22,656 nt of DNA from an uncultured Bacillota bacterium (GTDB taxonomy: Bacteria; Bacillota_I; Bacilli_A; RF39; UBA660): positions 1 through 22,656 of the forward strand of contig CAJLEF010000015.1 of NCBI GenBank assembly GCA_905205665.1, in the 5' to 3' direction. The notes below the pieces were generated by a model. The model made no database searches. It was not told where the DNA came from and saw only the letters and a list, made by a program, of their open reading frames with translations. Below are positions 7,952 to 14,965 of this stretch, piece after piece (within the stretch, counting starts at the first letter, position 1; every line of letters begins with the position of its first letter). A program made the position numbers and the translations under genes.

Positions 7952-9358
7952 ATGATAAAGTTAGAAAAATATAAACCAAATAAGCAAACCCAAAAAATAA
8001 TATATGTGATGACATGTATTTTATTAGTCGCTTTTGGTGCTATCTTCCTTTATAAAAGTTATGCCTTATATGAAGAGAAAAAAGACTTTAATGTTATCAA
8101 TGGCCAAGTAGAAGAACCAGGAGATTTATATTTTGCCTATTATGTAAATGGAACAATTTCCAAAGATGTTCCAACCAAAGATTCCGGACTTACCTTAGAT
8201 ACAACAAAATCAAGCTGTAACAGTGGCGTAACAGTTTCGTGGGATGATGATAATTGGCATGCCATCTTAGATTATAGTACTTACACGGCAAATAGTACGA
8301 CCAGAACAAAATGTACCTTATATTTTAAAGAAAAGCCAGTGGCAGGGAAAGATGTGTTAACTTATGTTAAAAAAAATGCGTCTTCAAGTTCAACAGATGT
8401 ATATACTGTTCCAAATAAAACAAGTGATAGCTGTACTTATACATTAGCCTATGATGGAACAACAGATAACAATTTAAGATATGTTGGTGCTAATCCTTGT
8501 AACTATGTCAAAGTAGATAACGAAATCTGGCGTATTATAGGTGTTATGAATAATATCGATGATGGCACAGGCAAAAAAGAAACAAGAATAAAATTGATAA
8601 GAAATGAGTCAATAGGAAAATATTCATGGGACTCTTCAAAATCATCTATAAATAGAGGTTATGGTGTCAATGAATGGAGTCAAGCCGATTTAATGAAACT
8701 TTTAAATCCAGGCTATGAAAGTGAAAGTGTTGGAGGCTCATTGTACTACAATGGTGGTTCAGGAAACTGTTATAACAATTCGAACAATTCAACAACAGCA
8801 TGTGATTTTACAAGTAGTGGATTAAAAACAAATTTAAAAAATTTAGTCGGAAACACATTATGGAATACAGGAACAAATGGCCCAAATGATTCTACATCGG
8901 CAAGTAATGGATTAGCAAGTCATTTTTATAGTTACGAAAGAAGTAGCAATAATGGAAAAATATGTACGTCAGGTAGTTATTGTAATGATACGGTAACAAG
9001 AACAACGACATGGAATGGCAAAATAGGTTTAATGTATCCAAGTGATTACGGTTACGCCACGAGTGGAGAAAGTACAAGTAATCGAACAAGTTGTTTAAAT
9101 ACAGAATTATATAACTGGGCTAATGCAAGTGATTGCTATAATAATGATTGGCTTAATAATGGTGCTTATCAATGGACTTTATCTCCTAGGGCTAGTTCTT
9201 CGGGTGCGTACTATGTGTTCATTGTCGGCAAAAGCGGCCGTGTCTACTACGACGGTGCGTACATTTGGTCTGCGGTGCGGCCTTCGGTATATCTGATATC
9301 GAAAACGTCGATTTTAGGCGGTGAAGGAACCCTTGAAAATCCATACGAGGTTGGGTAG
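7952..9358 (+). CDS. Membrane-anchored surface protein with DGR-like variable C-terminus
   Basis: This is a 468-residue protein with a short basic N-terminus and one hydrophobic helix (~17-42, IIYVMTCILLVAFGAIFLYKSYALY), so it is probably an N-anchored, extracytoplasmic protein. The exported part is rich in Ser, Thr, Asn and Gly, with scattered Cys (possible disulfides), and includes NEIWRIIGV. The last ~60 residues (LSPRASSSGAYYVFIVG...AVRPSVYLISK) have the pattern of C-type-lectin/FGE-fold ends of DGR variable proteins, closing with GGEGTLENPYEVG. DNA for this tail is about 52% G+C (63/120 over 9181-9300), against about 33% at 8641-8700. I recall related tails in gut Firmicutes with Asn-rich equivalents at these positions. 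The ligand is unknown. It probably forms one unit with the two genes downstream. Confidence 0.75.
   Translation: MIKLEKYKPNKQTQKIIYVMTCILLVAFGAIFLYKSYALYEEKKDFNVINGQVEEPGDLYFAYYVNGTISKDVPTKDSGLTLDTTKSSCNSGVTVSWDDDNWHAILDYSTYTANSTTRTKCTLYFKEKPVAGKDVLTYVKKNASSSSTDVYTVPNKTSDSCTYTLAYDGTTDNNLRYVGANPCNYVKVDNEIWRIIGVMNNIDDGTGKKETRIKLIRNESIGKYSWDSSKSSINRGYGVNEWSQADLMKLLNPGYESESVGGSLYYNGGSGNCYNNSNNSTTACDFTSSGLKTNLKNLVGNTLWNTGTNGPNDSTSASNGLASHFYSYERSSNNGKICTSGSYCNDTVTRTTTWNGKIGLMYPSDYGYATSGESTSNRTSCLNTELYNWANASDCYNNDWLNNGAYQWTLSPRASSSGAYYVFIVGKSGRVYYDGAYIWSAVRPSVYLISKTSILGGEGTLENPYEVG
9188..9300 (+). other. Candidate DGR variable region (VR) with IMH-like end
   Basis: In the 3' end of the surface protein gene, 14 codons that look variable are interspersed with codons that look fixed (GTG, TTC, GTC, AGC, GCG). 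Twelve of the 14 end in C or T (tac, tat, att, ggc, cgt, tac, tac, gac, ggt, tac, att, tct; exceptions aaa and tgg). That is the result expected if AAC/AAT codons in a template repeat were mutated at A. The block ends in a GC-rich stretch, GCGGTGCGGCCTTCGGT (9272-9288), resembling an initiation-of-mutagenic-homing site. No matching template repeat exists in this window. Confidence 0.5.
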
Positions 9359-9428
9359 CGTGAAAGAGCCCGATGAAATAAAAGAACAATCAGGAAGACT
9401 TTAGACGTAAGATAAAGCTTCAGTTCAA

Positions 9429-9461
9429 GTCCAAACTTCTCAAACAAAGAGAAGTTTGGAC
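9429..9461. repeat. Perfect 13-bp inverted repeat (hairpin/cruciform)
   Basis: GTCCAAACTTCTC (9429-9441), loop AAACAAA, GAGAAGTTTGGAC (9449-9461). It lies 71 bases after the surface-protein stop and 20 bases before the next ATG. There is no T run after it on + (AAAGTCTTGG) and none suitable on -, so it is unlikely to be an intrinsic terminator. A stem-loop just downstream of the VR is a known DGR target-recognition feature; an mRNA-stabilising role is the alternative. Confidence 0.85.
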
Positions 9462-9480
9462 AAAGTCTTGGTGATAGTAA

Positions 9481-9687
9481 ATGAGTCGTATTAATCGATA
9501 TAAGTTTATTAAAAGGATGTATCCAGAGTATTTGATTGTGTTTGAAACAAACTCTGGATATAAATACGAGGGTATTGATAAAGACATTATGGTGAACTTC
9601 TGTTCTAGTAAGTATCAATTAAGTTGGTTACAAAAGAAGCTATTATTCACATTAAAGTATTTAATAAAAAGGAGAATTGAAAAATGA
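9481..9687 (+). CDS. Small MutS-domain-I-like protein, possible DGR accessory (MSL)
   Basis: The 68-residue product contains YKFIKRMYPEYLIVFETNSGYKYEGIDKDI. This follows the beginning of MutS domain I (Y..LK..(H/Y)PE.LLF....FYE....DA), but with no other MutS domain and without the Phe-x-Glu mismatch-probing residues (GYKYEG instead of DFYE). Small MutS-like proteins are known accessory proteins of some diversity-generating retroelements, and here the gene sits directly after a VR-like segment. The ATG at 9481 is preceded at once by an in-frame TAA; its ribosome site is weak (GGTGA, 9470-9474). Its stop overlaps the next start (ATGA), so it is coupled to the 180-residue protein. The family call is tentative, from short-pattern similarity only. 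Confidence 0.55.
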   Translation: MSRINRYKFIKRMYPEYLIVFETNSGYKYEGIDKDIMVNFCSSKYQLSWLQKKLLFTLKYLIKRRIEK

Positions 9688-10226
9688 AAAAAATTGATTT
9701 GAAAAAATTAAGTAAGAAACAAATAGTAATTGGCACAATCATTTTAGTTGTTGTTATTATTGCTATTATTTTAGGAGTTGTTTTCTTTGGTAAGAAAAAA
9801 GATAATAACGCCAATGATACTGGTTTAAATGACAGTAATATCACATATGAAATGGTAACCGATTTATATGGAGAAATAACGAAAGATTGTGAAGGCGCTT
9901 TAGTTTTTGATGTGGCTCCAGGTTCTAGTATTGATGTTACAGAAGATGATTTTAAAAGTCATTGTCAAAAAGAAAATCACTATACAAAATTATTTGGCTA
10001 TACAGATTCTGAAGATGGCGCTATTGTAGATGTTAAAGTGGCTAAAAAAGAAAATAATCAAGTTTATTCTTTAGAAGGGACTTTGCTTGGCGAATATAGT
10101 GATGATGCGTTAAGTGATTTACTTGATAAGAGTACAACTTATCGTTATATTTATACAAAAGATAATGAAGGTTATAAATTATCTAAGTTGGAATCTTTAA
10201 AAGTTGAAACATTTGAAGAAGAATAA
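9684..10226 (+). CDS. Single-pass membrane protein with extracytoplasmic domain, unknown function
   Basis: I do not recognise a family. The 180-residue product has a Lys-rich cytoplasmic start (1-~13), one long hydrophobic helix (~14-36, IVIGTIILVVVIIAIILGVVFF), a basic stop (GKKK), an Asn/Asp linker, and then an acidic extracytoplasmic domain of ~140 residues with two Cys (in KDCEGA and SHCQKE) that could form a disulfide. There is no lipobox. The ATG overlaps the stop of the MutS-like gene (ATGA), with AAGGAGA at 9669-9675, so the two are translationally coupled and may share a role with the variable surface protein. Composition returns to that of the host A+T-rich genes. Confidence 0.8.
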   Translation: MKKIDLKKLSKKQIVIGTIILVVVIIAIILGVVFFGKKKDNNANDTGLNDSNITYEMVTDLYGEITKDCEGALVFDVAPGSSIDVTEDDFKSHCQKENHYTKLFGYTDSEDGAIVDVKVAKKENNQVYSLEGTLLGEYSDDALSDLLDKSTTYRYIYTKDNEGYKLSKLESLKVETFEEE

Positions 10227-10257
10227 GTTGAATTTTAAAAATTCAAGTGTTAAAATA

Positions 10258-10471
10258 AACGCATAGAAAGCGATGAACATAATAAGTAGTTACTTAAAAC
10301 ATCTTTTAGAGAGAGGATATAATAGCTGCAAATATTCTTAAGAAAAATAAGTGATGAATTTCAATATGGGAGTTTTCAACGTAATTCTGCGTTAAAGAAT
10401 AAAGTGTATAGCAAAACTATAAAATAAGGTGGTACCACGGGTTAAACTCGTCCTTATGTTTATAGTTTTTT
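10258..10471 (+). promoter_or_regulatory. T-box leader (tRNA-Phe-responsive riboswitch)
   Basis: The leader has the T-box landmarks in order: AGTA (10285-10288), GAGAGAGG (GA motif, ~10309-10316), an AGCTGC distal-loop region (~10324), a specifier candidate UUC at 10360-10362 in GAATTTCAAT (a Phe codon followed by A), and the conserved antiterminator box AAGGTGGTACCACGGG (10427-10442). It overlaps a terminator. Uncharged tRNA-Phe should stabilise the antiterminator and allow pheST transcription. The specifier agrees with the downstream genes. The 5' limit is approximate. Confidence 0.93.
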
Positions 10472-10473
10472 TA
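10416..10473 (+). terminator. T-box-controlled terminator
   Basis: ACTATAAA-A-TAAGG (10416-10429) pairs with CCTTA-T-(G)-TTTATAGT (10452-10466, one bulged G), followed by TTTTTTT. It contains the T-box sequence in its loop, so terminator and antiterminator are mutually exclusive. Confidence 0.88.
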
Positions 10474-10502
10474 TATTTTAAAAAGAAAATGGAGGAATTG
10501 TT

Positions 10503-11543
10503 ATGCTAGATATAGAAAATAATATAAAAACTCAATTAAACAGTGCTAAAAATTTAAATGAGTTAAATGAACTTAAAGTAAAATATTTAGGTAAAAAAGG
10601 TATTATCACGGAACTTGCTTCTAAAATCAAAGAAGTACCCAATGAAGAAAAAAAAGAATATGGTCTTAAGATGAATGAATTAAAAAAAATATTCAATGAT
10701 ATTTTTGAAGAAAAAAAGACAATGTTTGAACAAGAAGAATTAAATAAGAAACTTGTTTCAGAGGCTATTGATGTGACTTTACCGGCTACAAAAGTAAGTA
10801 TTGGTAGTCCTAATATTTTAGAGAAACTTGTTGAAAACGTGGAAGAAATATTTATGAGTATGGGTTATGATGTCGTTGATGGTCCTGAAATTGAAGAAGA
10901 TAAATATAATTTTGAATTATTAAATATTCCAAAAGGACATCCGGCTAGAGATGCTCAAGATACTTTTTACATTCAAAATGATGAAATTTTACTACGTAGT
11001 CAAACATCTCCTGTTCAAATTAGAACAATGTTAAAAAATCATGGAGAAAAGCCAGTTAGAATGATATGCCCTGGTAAAACTTATCGTCGTGATGATGATG
11101 ATGCAACTCACTCTCATCAATTTATGCAAATTGAAGGTTTACTTGTGGATAAAGATATTCATTTAACCGATTTAAAAGGAACAATGGCTGTTGTTGCCAA
11201 AGAATTATTTGGCAAAGACACGACCGTTCGTTTAAGACCAAGTTATTATCAATTTACTGAACCATCTGTTGAACTTGATATTAGTTGTTTTAACTGTAAA
11301 GGAAAAGGTTGTCCTATTTGTAAAAATACAGGCTTCATTACGGTGGCTGGTGCTGGTATGGTTCATCCCAATGTCTTAAGAAATTGTGGTTATGATCCAA
11401 GTATTTGGTCTGGCTTTGCTTTTGGTTTTGGAGCCGAAAGACTTGCTATGTTAAAGTATGATATTAAAGATATTAGAACATTTTATATGACAGATTTAAG
11501 AGAAAATAAAACATTTGATAGAAAGGAGTCATTAAATGATTAG
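10503..11543 (+). CDS. pheS: Phenylalanyl-tRNA synthetase alpha subunit
   Basis: Catalytic alpha subunit of the (alpha-beta)2 class II PheRS that charges tRNA-Phe in the cytoplasm. Its 346 residues match the family length. Residues 1-~85 form the N-terminal tRNA-binding coiled coil. Class II motif 2 is in MICPGKTYRRDDDDATHSH (187 onward) and motif 3 in GFAFGFGAERLAM (304-316). A CxxC-x4-CxxC set (C262, C265, C270, C273), as in Bacillus-type PheS, sits between them. The start at 10503 has GGAGG at 10491-10495. It follows the Phe T-box leader and overlaps pheT by 8 bases, so expression is set by tRNA-Phe charging. Confidence 0.97.
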   Translation: MLDIENNIKTQLNSAKNLNELNELKVKYLGKKGIITELASKIKEVPNEEKKEYGLKMNELKKIFNDIFEEKKTMFEQEELNKKLVSEAIDVTLPATKVSIGSPNILEKLVENVEEIFMSMGYDVVDGPEIEEDKYNFELLNIPKGHPARDAQDTFYIQNDEILLRSQTSPVQIRTMLKNHGEKPVRMICPGKTYRRDDDDATHSHQFMQIEGLLVDKDIHLTDLKGTMAVVAKELFGKDTTVRLRPSYYQFTEPSVELDISCFNCKGKGCPICKNTGFITVAGAGMVHPNVLRNCGYDPSIWSGFAFGFGAERLAMLKYDIKDIRTFYMTDLRENKTFDRKESLND

Positions 11544-13905
11544 TTTAGAATGGGTAAGTGATTACATTGATATTAAAGGATTAAATCCTCATGAACTAGC
11601 TACTAAAATTACCGAAGCTGGTATTAACATTGAAAAAGTTATGGATAATCATATTGATCATTTAGTAATCGGTAAAGTTTTGGAATGTGTGAATCACCCT
11701 GATAGTGACCATCTTCATGTTTGTCAAGTTGATGTCGGAAGTGAAATATGCCAGATTGTTTGTGGAGCTCCGAATGTTCGCACTGGCTTGAAAGTTATTG
11801 TTGCTTTACCAGGTGCTGTTTTACCCCATGATTTTGTAATTAAAGAAAGTGAAATAAGAGGCGTTAAATCAAATGGTATGTTGTGCGCTTTATATGAACT
11901 TGGTCTTGAAGAAAAAACAGAAGAGAATCACGCGAAAGGAATTTATGAAGTAAGTGATGAAATTCCAATTGGTAAAGACGCTTTAAAAGCCTTAAACTTA
12001 GATTCTTGTGTTTATGAACTAGATATTCATAAACATCGTAACAATGACTGTTATTATCATATTGGCTTTGCATATGAAATCGCGGCTATTTTAAATAAAA
12101 AAGTAACTCTTCCTGAATTACAATTTAAAGAAATCAAAGATTCTATAAAAGACCATTTTAGTGTTCAAGTAGAAACACCTAAATGTTCTTATTATTTAGC
12201 TAAAGAAGTTAAAAATGTTAAAATTGGACCATCACCTTTATTTATGCAAAAAAGACTTAAAGAAGCTGGCATGCGTTCTATTAATAACGTTGTTGATATA
12301 TCAAATTATGTTATGCTCGAATTTGGGCAACCTCTTCATTTTTTTGATAAAGATGTCTTAGGTGATAAAATTCTTGTTCGTAACGCGAAAGAAAATGAAC
12401 ACTTAACTACTTTAGACGGTCAAGAAAGAATTTTATCAGAAAAAGATATTGTCATCACGGATACGAATCGTCCTGTTTGTCTTGCCGGTGTTATGGGTGG
12501 TGAAAATACCGAGGTTACCGAAAAAACTAAAAATATTTTAATTGAAAGTGCCATTTTTGATGCTGTAAGTATTAGAAATACCGCGGCTCGTCATAATTTA
12601 AGAAGTGAAGCATCTATTAGATATGGTAAAGGTCTTGACTATGAATATACTAAGATGGCTTTAGAAAGAGCCTGTTATCTTTTACAAAAATATGCCGGAG
12701 CAGAAATTTTAAGTGAAGTTGTTTCTTATGATAATGTTGATAAAACACCAAAAGAAGTAACCTTTAAAGCAGAAGATGTCAATTCTTTATTAGGTATTAC
12801 CATTAGTACTAAAGATATGGAAGTAGAACTTTCAAGACTATCCTTTCCTTATACATTAAATGGGGATGAATTTCATGTAACAATTCCAAATAGACGTTTA
12901 GATATTGACCCTAATATTAATGATATCGCGGAAGAAATCGGTAGATTATACGGATATCATAACTTAACGGAAACACTTCCAAAAGTACCCGTTAAAAGAG
13001 GAGAATATATTGGTGATGTTTATTATCGTAAATTTATTTCTAAAAGACTACGAGCTTTAGGACTTAATGAAACAAAAACGTATACTTTAGTTTCTCCTGA
13101 AATGGCTAAAGAGTTTAATTACGAAGGAAAATTAAATGTAGTTTTACCTAATCCTATGAGTGTGGATAAGTCTATTGTAAGAACCACTCTTATTCCATCT
13201 TTATTAAATGTTTACAACTATAATAAAGCTCATAAAGTAAATGATATTATGCTTTATGAAATAAGTAAAACATACGATATTAATTATCATGAAGAATCAA
13301 AAATTAGTGGTTTATTAAAAGGAAATTATATTGAATCTTCTTGGGCACGTAAAACACCAGTAGACTTTTATCTTACAAAAGGAATTGTTGAAAATGTCTT
13401 AGATTCTTTAGGCTTTAAAAATCGTTATACTTTTATTCCTAAAGTGTTACCAGGTTTACATCCAGGTATAAGTGCGTCTATTCTTTTAGATAGAGAAGAA
13501 ATCGGTATCATTGGTCGTGTTCATCCAAGTATTTCTAAAGATGAAATTTATGTTTTTGAATTATCCTTAAATAAACTCATGAAAGAAGTTAAACCAATTA
13601 AATATAAAGAAGCCTATAAATATCCAAGTATTGAAAAAGATATGGCGTTCATATTAGCTAAAGATATTCCTGCGGCGAATATTATTGATATTATCAAAAA
13701 ACAAGGCGGACATTTACTTAAAGAGGTTACTGTCTTTGATGTTTACGAAGGTGAAAATGTTTCTCCAAATGAAAAATCAATTGCCTTTAAACTTACTTTC
13801 CAAGCTGAAAATAGAACTTTAACCGATGAAGAAGTTATGGATATTTTCTATAAAATTATTGATAAGGTTAAACTTGAGTTTAAAGCCGAATTAAGAGATA
13901 AATAA
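11536..13905 (+). CDS. pheT: Phenylalanyl-tRNA synthetase beta subunit
   Basis: Beta subunit of PheRS, 789 residues, the normal full length. Domain order: EMAP/OB tRNA-binding domain (~40-150, VIGKVLECVNHPDSDHLHVC); B3/B4 editing domain (~210-375), which removes mischarged Tyr-tRNA-Phe; B5 DNA-binding-like domain (~405-475, IPNRRLDIDPNINDIAEEIGR); catalytic-like core; and C-terminal FDX-ACB anticodon-binding domain (~695-788, YPSIEKDMAFILA to ELR). The start overlaps pheS by 8 bases with AGAAAGGAG just upstream. It is the last gene of the T-box-controlled operon and is followed by a terminator. No odd features are seen. Confidence 0.97.
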   Translation: MISLEWVSDYIDIKGLNPHELATKITEAGINIEKVMDNHIDHLVIGKVLECVNHPDSDHLHVCQVDVGSEICQIVCGAPNVRTGLKVIVALPGAVLPHDFVIKESEIRGVKSNGMLCALYELGLEEKTEENHAKGIYEVSDEIPIGKDALKALNLDSCVYELDIHKHRNNDCYYHIGFAYEIAAILNKKVTLPELQFKEIKDSIKDHFSVQVETPKCSYYLAKEVKNVKIGPSPLFMQKRLKEAGMRSINNVVDISNYVMLEFGQPLHFFDKDVLGDKILVRNAKENEHLTTLDGQERILSEKDIVITDTNRPVCLAGVMGGENTEVTEKTKNILIESAIFDAVSIRNTAARHNLRSEASIRYGKGLDYEYTKMALERACYLLQKYAGAEILSEVVSYDNVDKTPKEVTFKAEDVNSLLGITISTKDMEVELSRLSFPYTLNGDEFHVTIPNRRLDIDPNINDIAEEIGRLYGYHNLTETLPKVPVKRGEYIGDVYYRKFISKRLRALGLNETKTYTLVSPEMAKEFNYEGKLNVVLPNPMSVDKSIVRTTLIPSLLNVYNYNKAHKVNDIMLYEISKTYDINYHEESKISGLLKGNYIESSWARKTPVDFYLTKGIVENVLDSLGFKNRYTFIPKVLPGLHPGISASILLDREEIGIIGRVHPSISKDEIYVFELSLNKLMKEVKPIKYKEAYKYPSIEKDMAFILAKDIPAANIIDIIKKQGGHLLKEVTVFDVYEGENVSPNEKSIAFKLTFQAENRTLTDEEVMDIFYKIIDKVKLEFKAELRDK

Positions 13906-13921
13906 AATATAAAATTTGATG

Positions 13922-13951
13922 AAAGATAGAATTTAATGTTCTGTCTTTTTT
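13922..13951 (+). terminator. pheST terminator
   Basis: AAAGATAGAA (13922-13931) / TTCTGTCTTT (13939-13948), one G-U pair, loop TTTAATG, then a T run. Confidence 0.8.
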
Positions 13952-13954
13952 AAT

Positions 13955-13998
13955 TCTACTTAAAGTAGATTGTTAAATTTCACAAAGAAATTTATAAT
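13955..13998 (+). promoter_or_regulatory. Promoter with two palindromic candidate operators for the XRE gene
   Basis: The promoter is TTGTTA (13970-13975), a 17-base spacer and TATAAT (13993-13998). A 7-1-7 palindrome, TCTACTT-A-AAGTAGA (13955-13969), abuts the -35. A 7-5-7 palindrome, AAATTTC-ACAAA-GAAATTT (13975-13993), fills the spacer. Their placement on the promoter of a HTH gene suggests autoregulation, but which palindrome is bound cannot be told. Confidence 0.6.
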
Positions 13999-14021
13999 TG
14001 AATTAAGGTGGTGGAAAGATT

Positions 14022-14474
14022 ATGAATAATGAACAACAAAAAGAAATCGGAAAATTTATTCAAGAAGAACGAAAGAATTTAGGTATGACTCAAGAGGAAT
14101 TAGCTTCTAAAGTCTATGTCACAAGTAAAGCTGTATCTAAGTGGGAGAATGGCAGAGGTCTTCCTAATATTGATGGAATGATTCGTTTAGCGGAACTTTT
14201 TAATATTTCAGTGAATGAGTTATTAATGGCAAAAAGAATGAATACGGAAGAAAAAATAACAAGTGCTGATAAAACGATTATTAATAACATGAAAAAAAAT
14301 CGTAAAAAAATGATTTGTTTAAATATTTTATTAAGTATTTTGATGTGTCTTTGTTTGTGCTTTTTAGAAGTTATCTTATATATGGCTAATGTTAATGAAA
14401 TTTATGCTTATATGATATTTGGGATAGTTATTCTTCTTGGCTTTATTATCGAGGCATCTTCTAAATATCTTTAG
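14022..14474 (+). CDS. XRE-family HTH regulator with C-terminal membrane segments
   Basis: This 150-residue protein has a Cro/C1-type helix-turn-helix at ~8-66 (IGKFIQEERKNLGMTQEELASKV, then SKAVSKWENGRGLPNIDGMIRLAELF). A linker and two hydrophobic helices follow (~98-118 and ~127-146), so it is probably a membrane-tethered DNA-binding protein. This HTH-plus-TM architecture is common in Firmicutes, usually with unknown signals. AAGGTGGTG (14005-14013) precedes the ATG. The promoter overlaps two palindromes, consistent with autoregulation. It is monocistronic, with its own terminator, and convergent with gerQ. Confidence 0.88.
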   Translation: MNNEQQKEIGKFIQEERKNLGMTQEELASKVYVTSKAVSKWENGRGLPNIDGMIRLAELFNISVNELLMAKRMNTEEKITSADKTIINNMKKNRKKMICLNILLSILMCLCLCFLEVILYMANVNEIYAYMIFGIVILLGFIIEASSKYL

Positions 14475-14475
14475 T

Positions 14476-14504
14476 AAATATCCAAATAAAAGGGTATTTT
14501 TTTT
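14476..14504 (+). terminator. Terminator of the XRE gene (+ strand)
   Basis: AAATATCC / GGGTATTT (one G-U) with loop AAATAAAA, followed by a T run to 14504. Confidence 0.75.
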
Positions 14505-14507
14505 ATG

Positions 14508-14531
14508 AAAAAAACTAGAAGAAATCTAGTT
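14508..14531 (-). terminator. Terminator of gerQ (- strand)
   Basis: Read on the - strand: AACTAGA, a 5-base loop, TCTAGTT, then a T run (A tract 14508-14514 on +). It lies back to back with the + strand terminator, insulating the convergent pair. Confidence 0.75.
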
Positions 14532-14899
14532 TAATCAAAAGTATCTGAATAATCAGGACTATAATTTATTTTCTCGGCGAATTCGACAAAGTTAACATAA
14601 AGCATTCGAATTAAATACCAATTTCCTGTGGAAGGATCAGATAAAATTAAATGATCTCGTCCACTTTCCTCAATAATACCATTATAAATACGATCTCTCC
14701 ATTCATTAGAATCAGGATAAGATGCATATACTTTTACTTTTTTACCTTTATTAAGTCTTAAAATATTTTCAATAAGACTTTGTTCTAAAGATAAAATACT
14801 TGTTGAATTTACATTTCCAGGTGGTGTAATAAAATTATCATTTGTTCCGGCTTGTGGAAATGTAGGATTACTAAAATAACTTCCGTTCAAATTTATCAC
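14531..14899 (-). CDS. gerQ: Spore coat protein GerQ (YwdL)
   Basis: In Bacillus, GerQ is an inner spore-coat protein needed for localising the cortex-lytic enzyme CwlJ and is cross-linked by transglutaminase. The conserved domain is clear here: LEQSLIENILRLNKGKKVKVY, then EWRDRIYNGIIEESGRDHLILSDP and YLIRMLYVNFVEF, ending ~10 residues before the C-terminus. The N-terminal ~38 residues are variable and low in complexity, as usual. The longest frame starts with GTG at 14899. However, GAGGTGAT, a strong anti-SD match, lies just over that codon, so a TTG at 14890 (giving MNGSYFSN, 119 residues) is an equally good start. It is monocistronic, divergent from the YitT gene, and implies a spore-forming host or recent ancestor. 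Confidence 0.9.
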   Translation of the reverse strand: MINLNGSYFSNPTFPQAGTNDNFITPPGNVNSTSILSLEQSLIENILRLNKGKKVKVYASYPDSNEWRDRIYNGIIEESGRDHLILSDPSTGNWYLIRMLYVNFVEFAEKINYSPDYSDTFD

Positions 14900-14919
14900 C
14901 TCACCTCATTTTATGTTTA

Positions 14920-14948
14920 TTGCTTTTTAAATAGAAGTCCTTTATAAT
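14920..14948 (+). promoter_or_regulatory. Promoter of the YitT-family gene
   Basis: TTGCTT (14920-14925), 17-base spacer, TATAAT (14943-14948). The ATG is 18 bases after the -10. Confidence 0.7.
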
Positions 14949-14965
14949 GATTGTAAGGTGGGAGC

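Noticed and set aside
9429..9461. 13-bp hairpin as an intrinsic terminator
   Set aside because: It is followed by AAAGTCTTGG with no T run, and there is none on the other strand.
9247..9618. 123-residue frame on the - strand across the variable-region end
   Set aside because: It is antisense to the VR-like tail and the MutS-like gene, has no ribosome site, and its composition follows from the GC-rich + strand codons; treated as a shadow.
10228..10246. Palindrome TTGAATTTT-A-AAAATTCAA after the 180-residue protein as a terminator
   Set aside because: It leaves almost no loop and is not followed by a T run; at best a weak signal.
9359..10502. Possible DGR template repeat or reverse transcriptase downstream of the VR
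   Set aside because: I read the spacers and both flanking genes and saw no A-rich near-copy of 9188-9300 and no RT motif (YxDD). The template and RT must be elsewhere if they exist.
14900..14920. CATAAAAT on the - strand as a SigE/SigK -10 for gerQ
   Set aside because: Transcription from it would start within or after the ribosome site of gerQ, and no good -35 is present.
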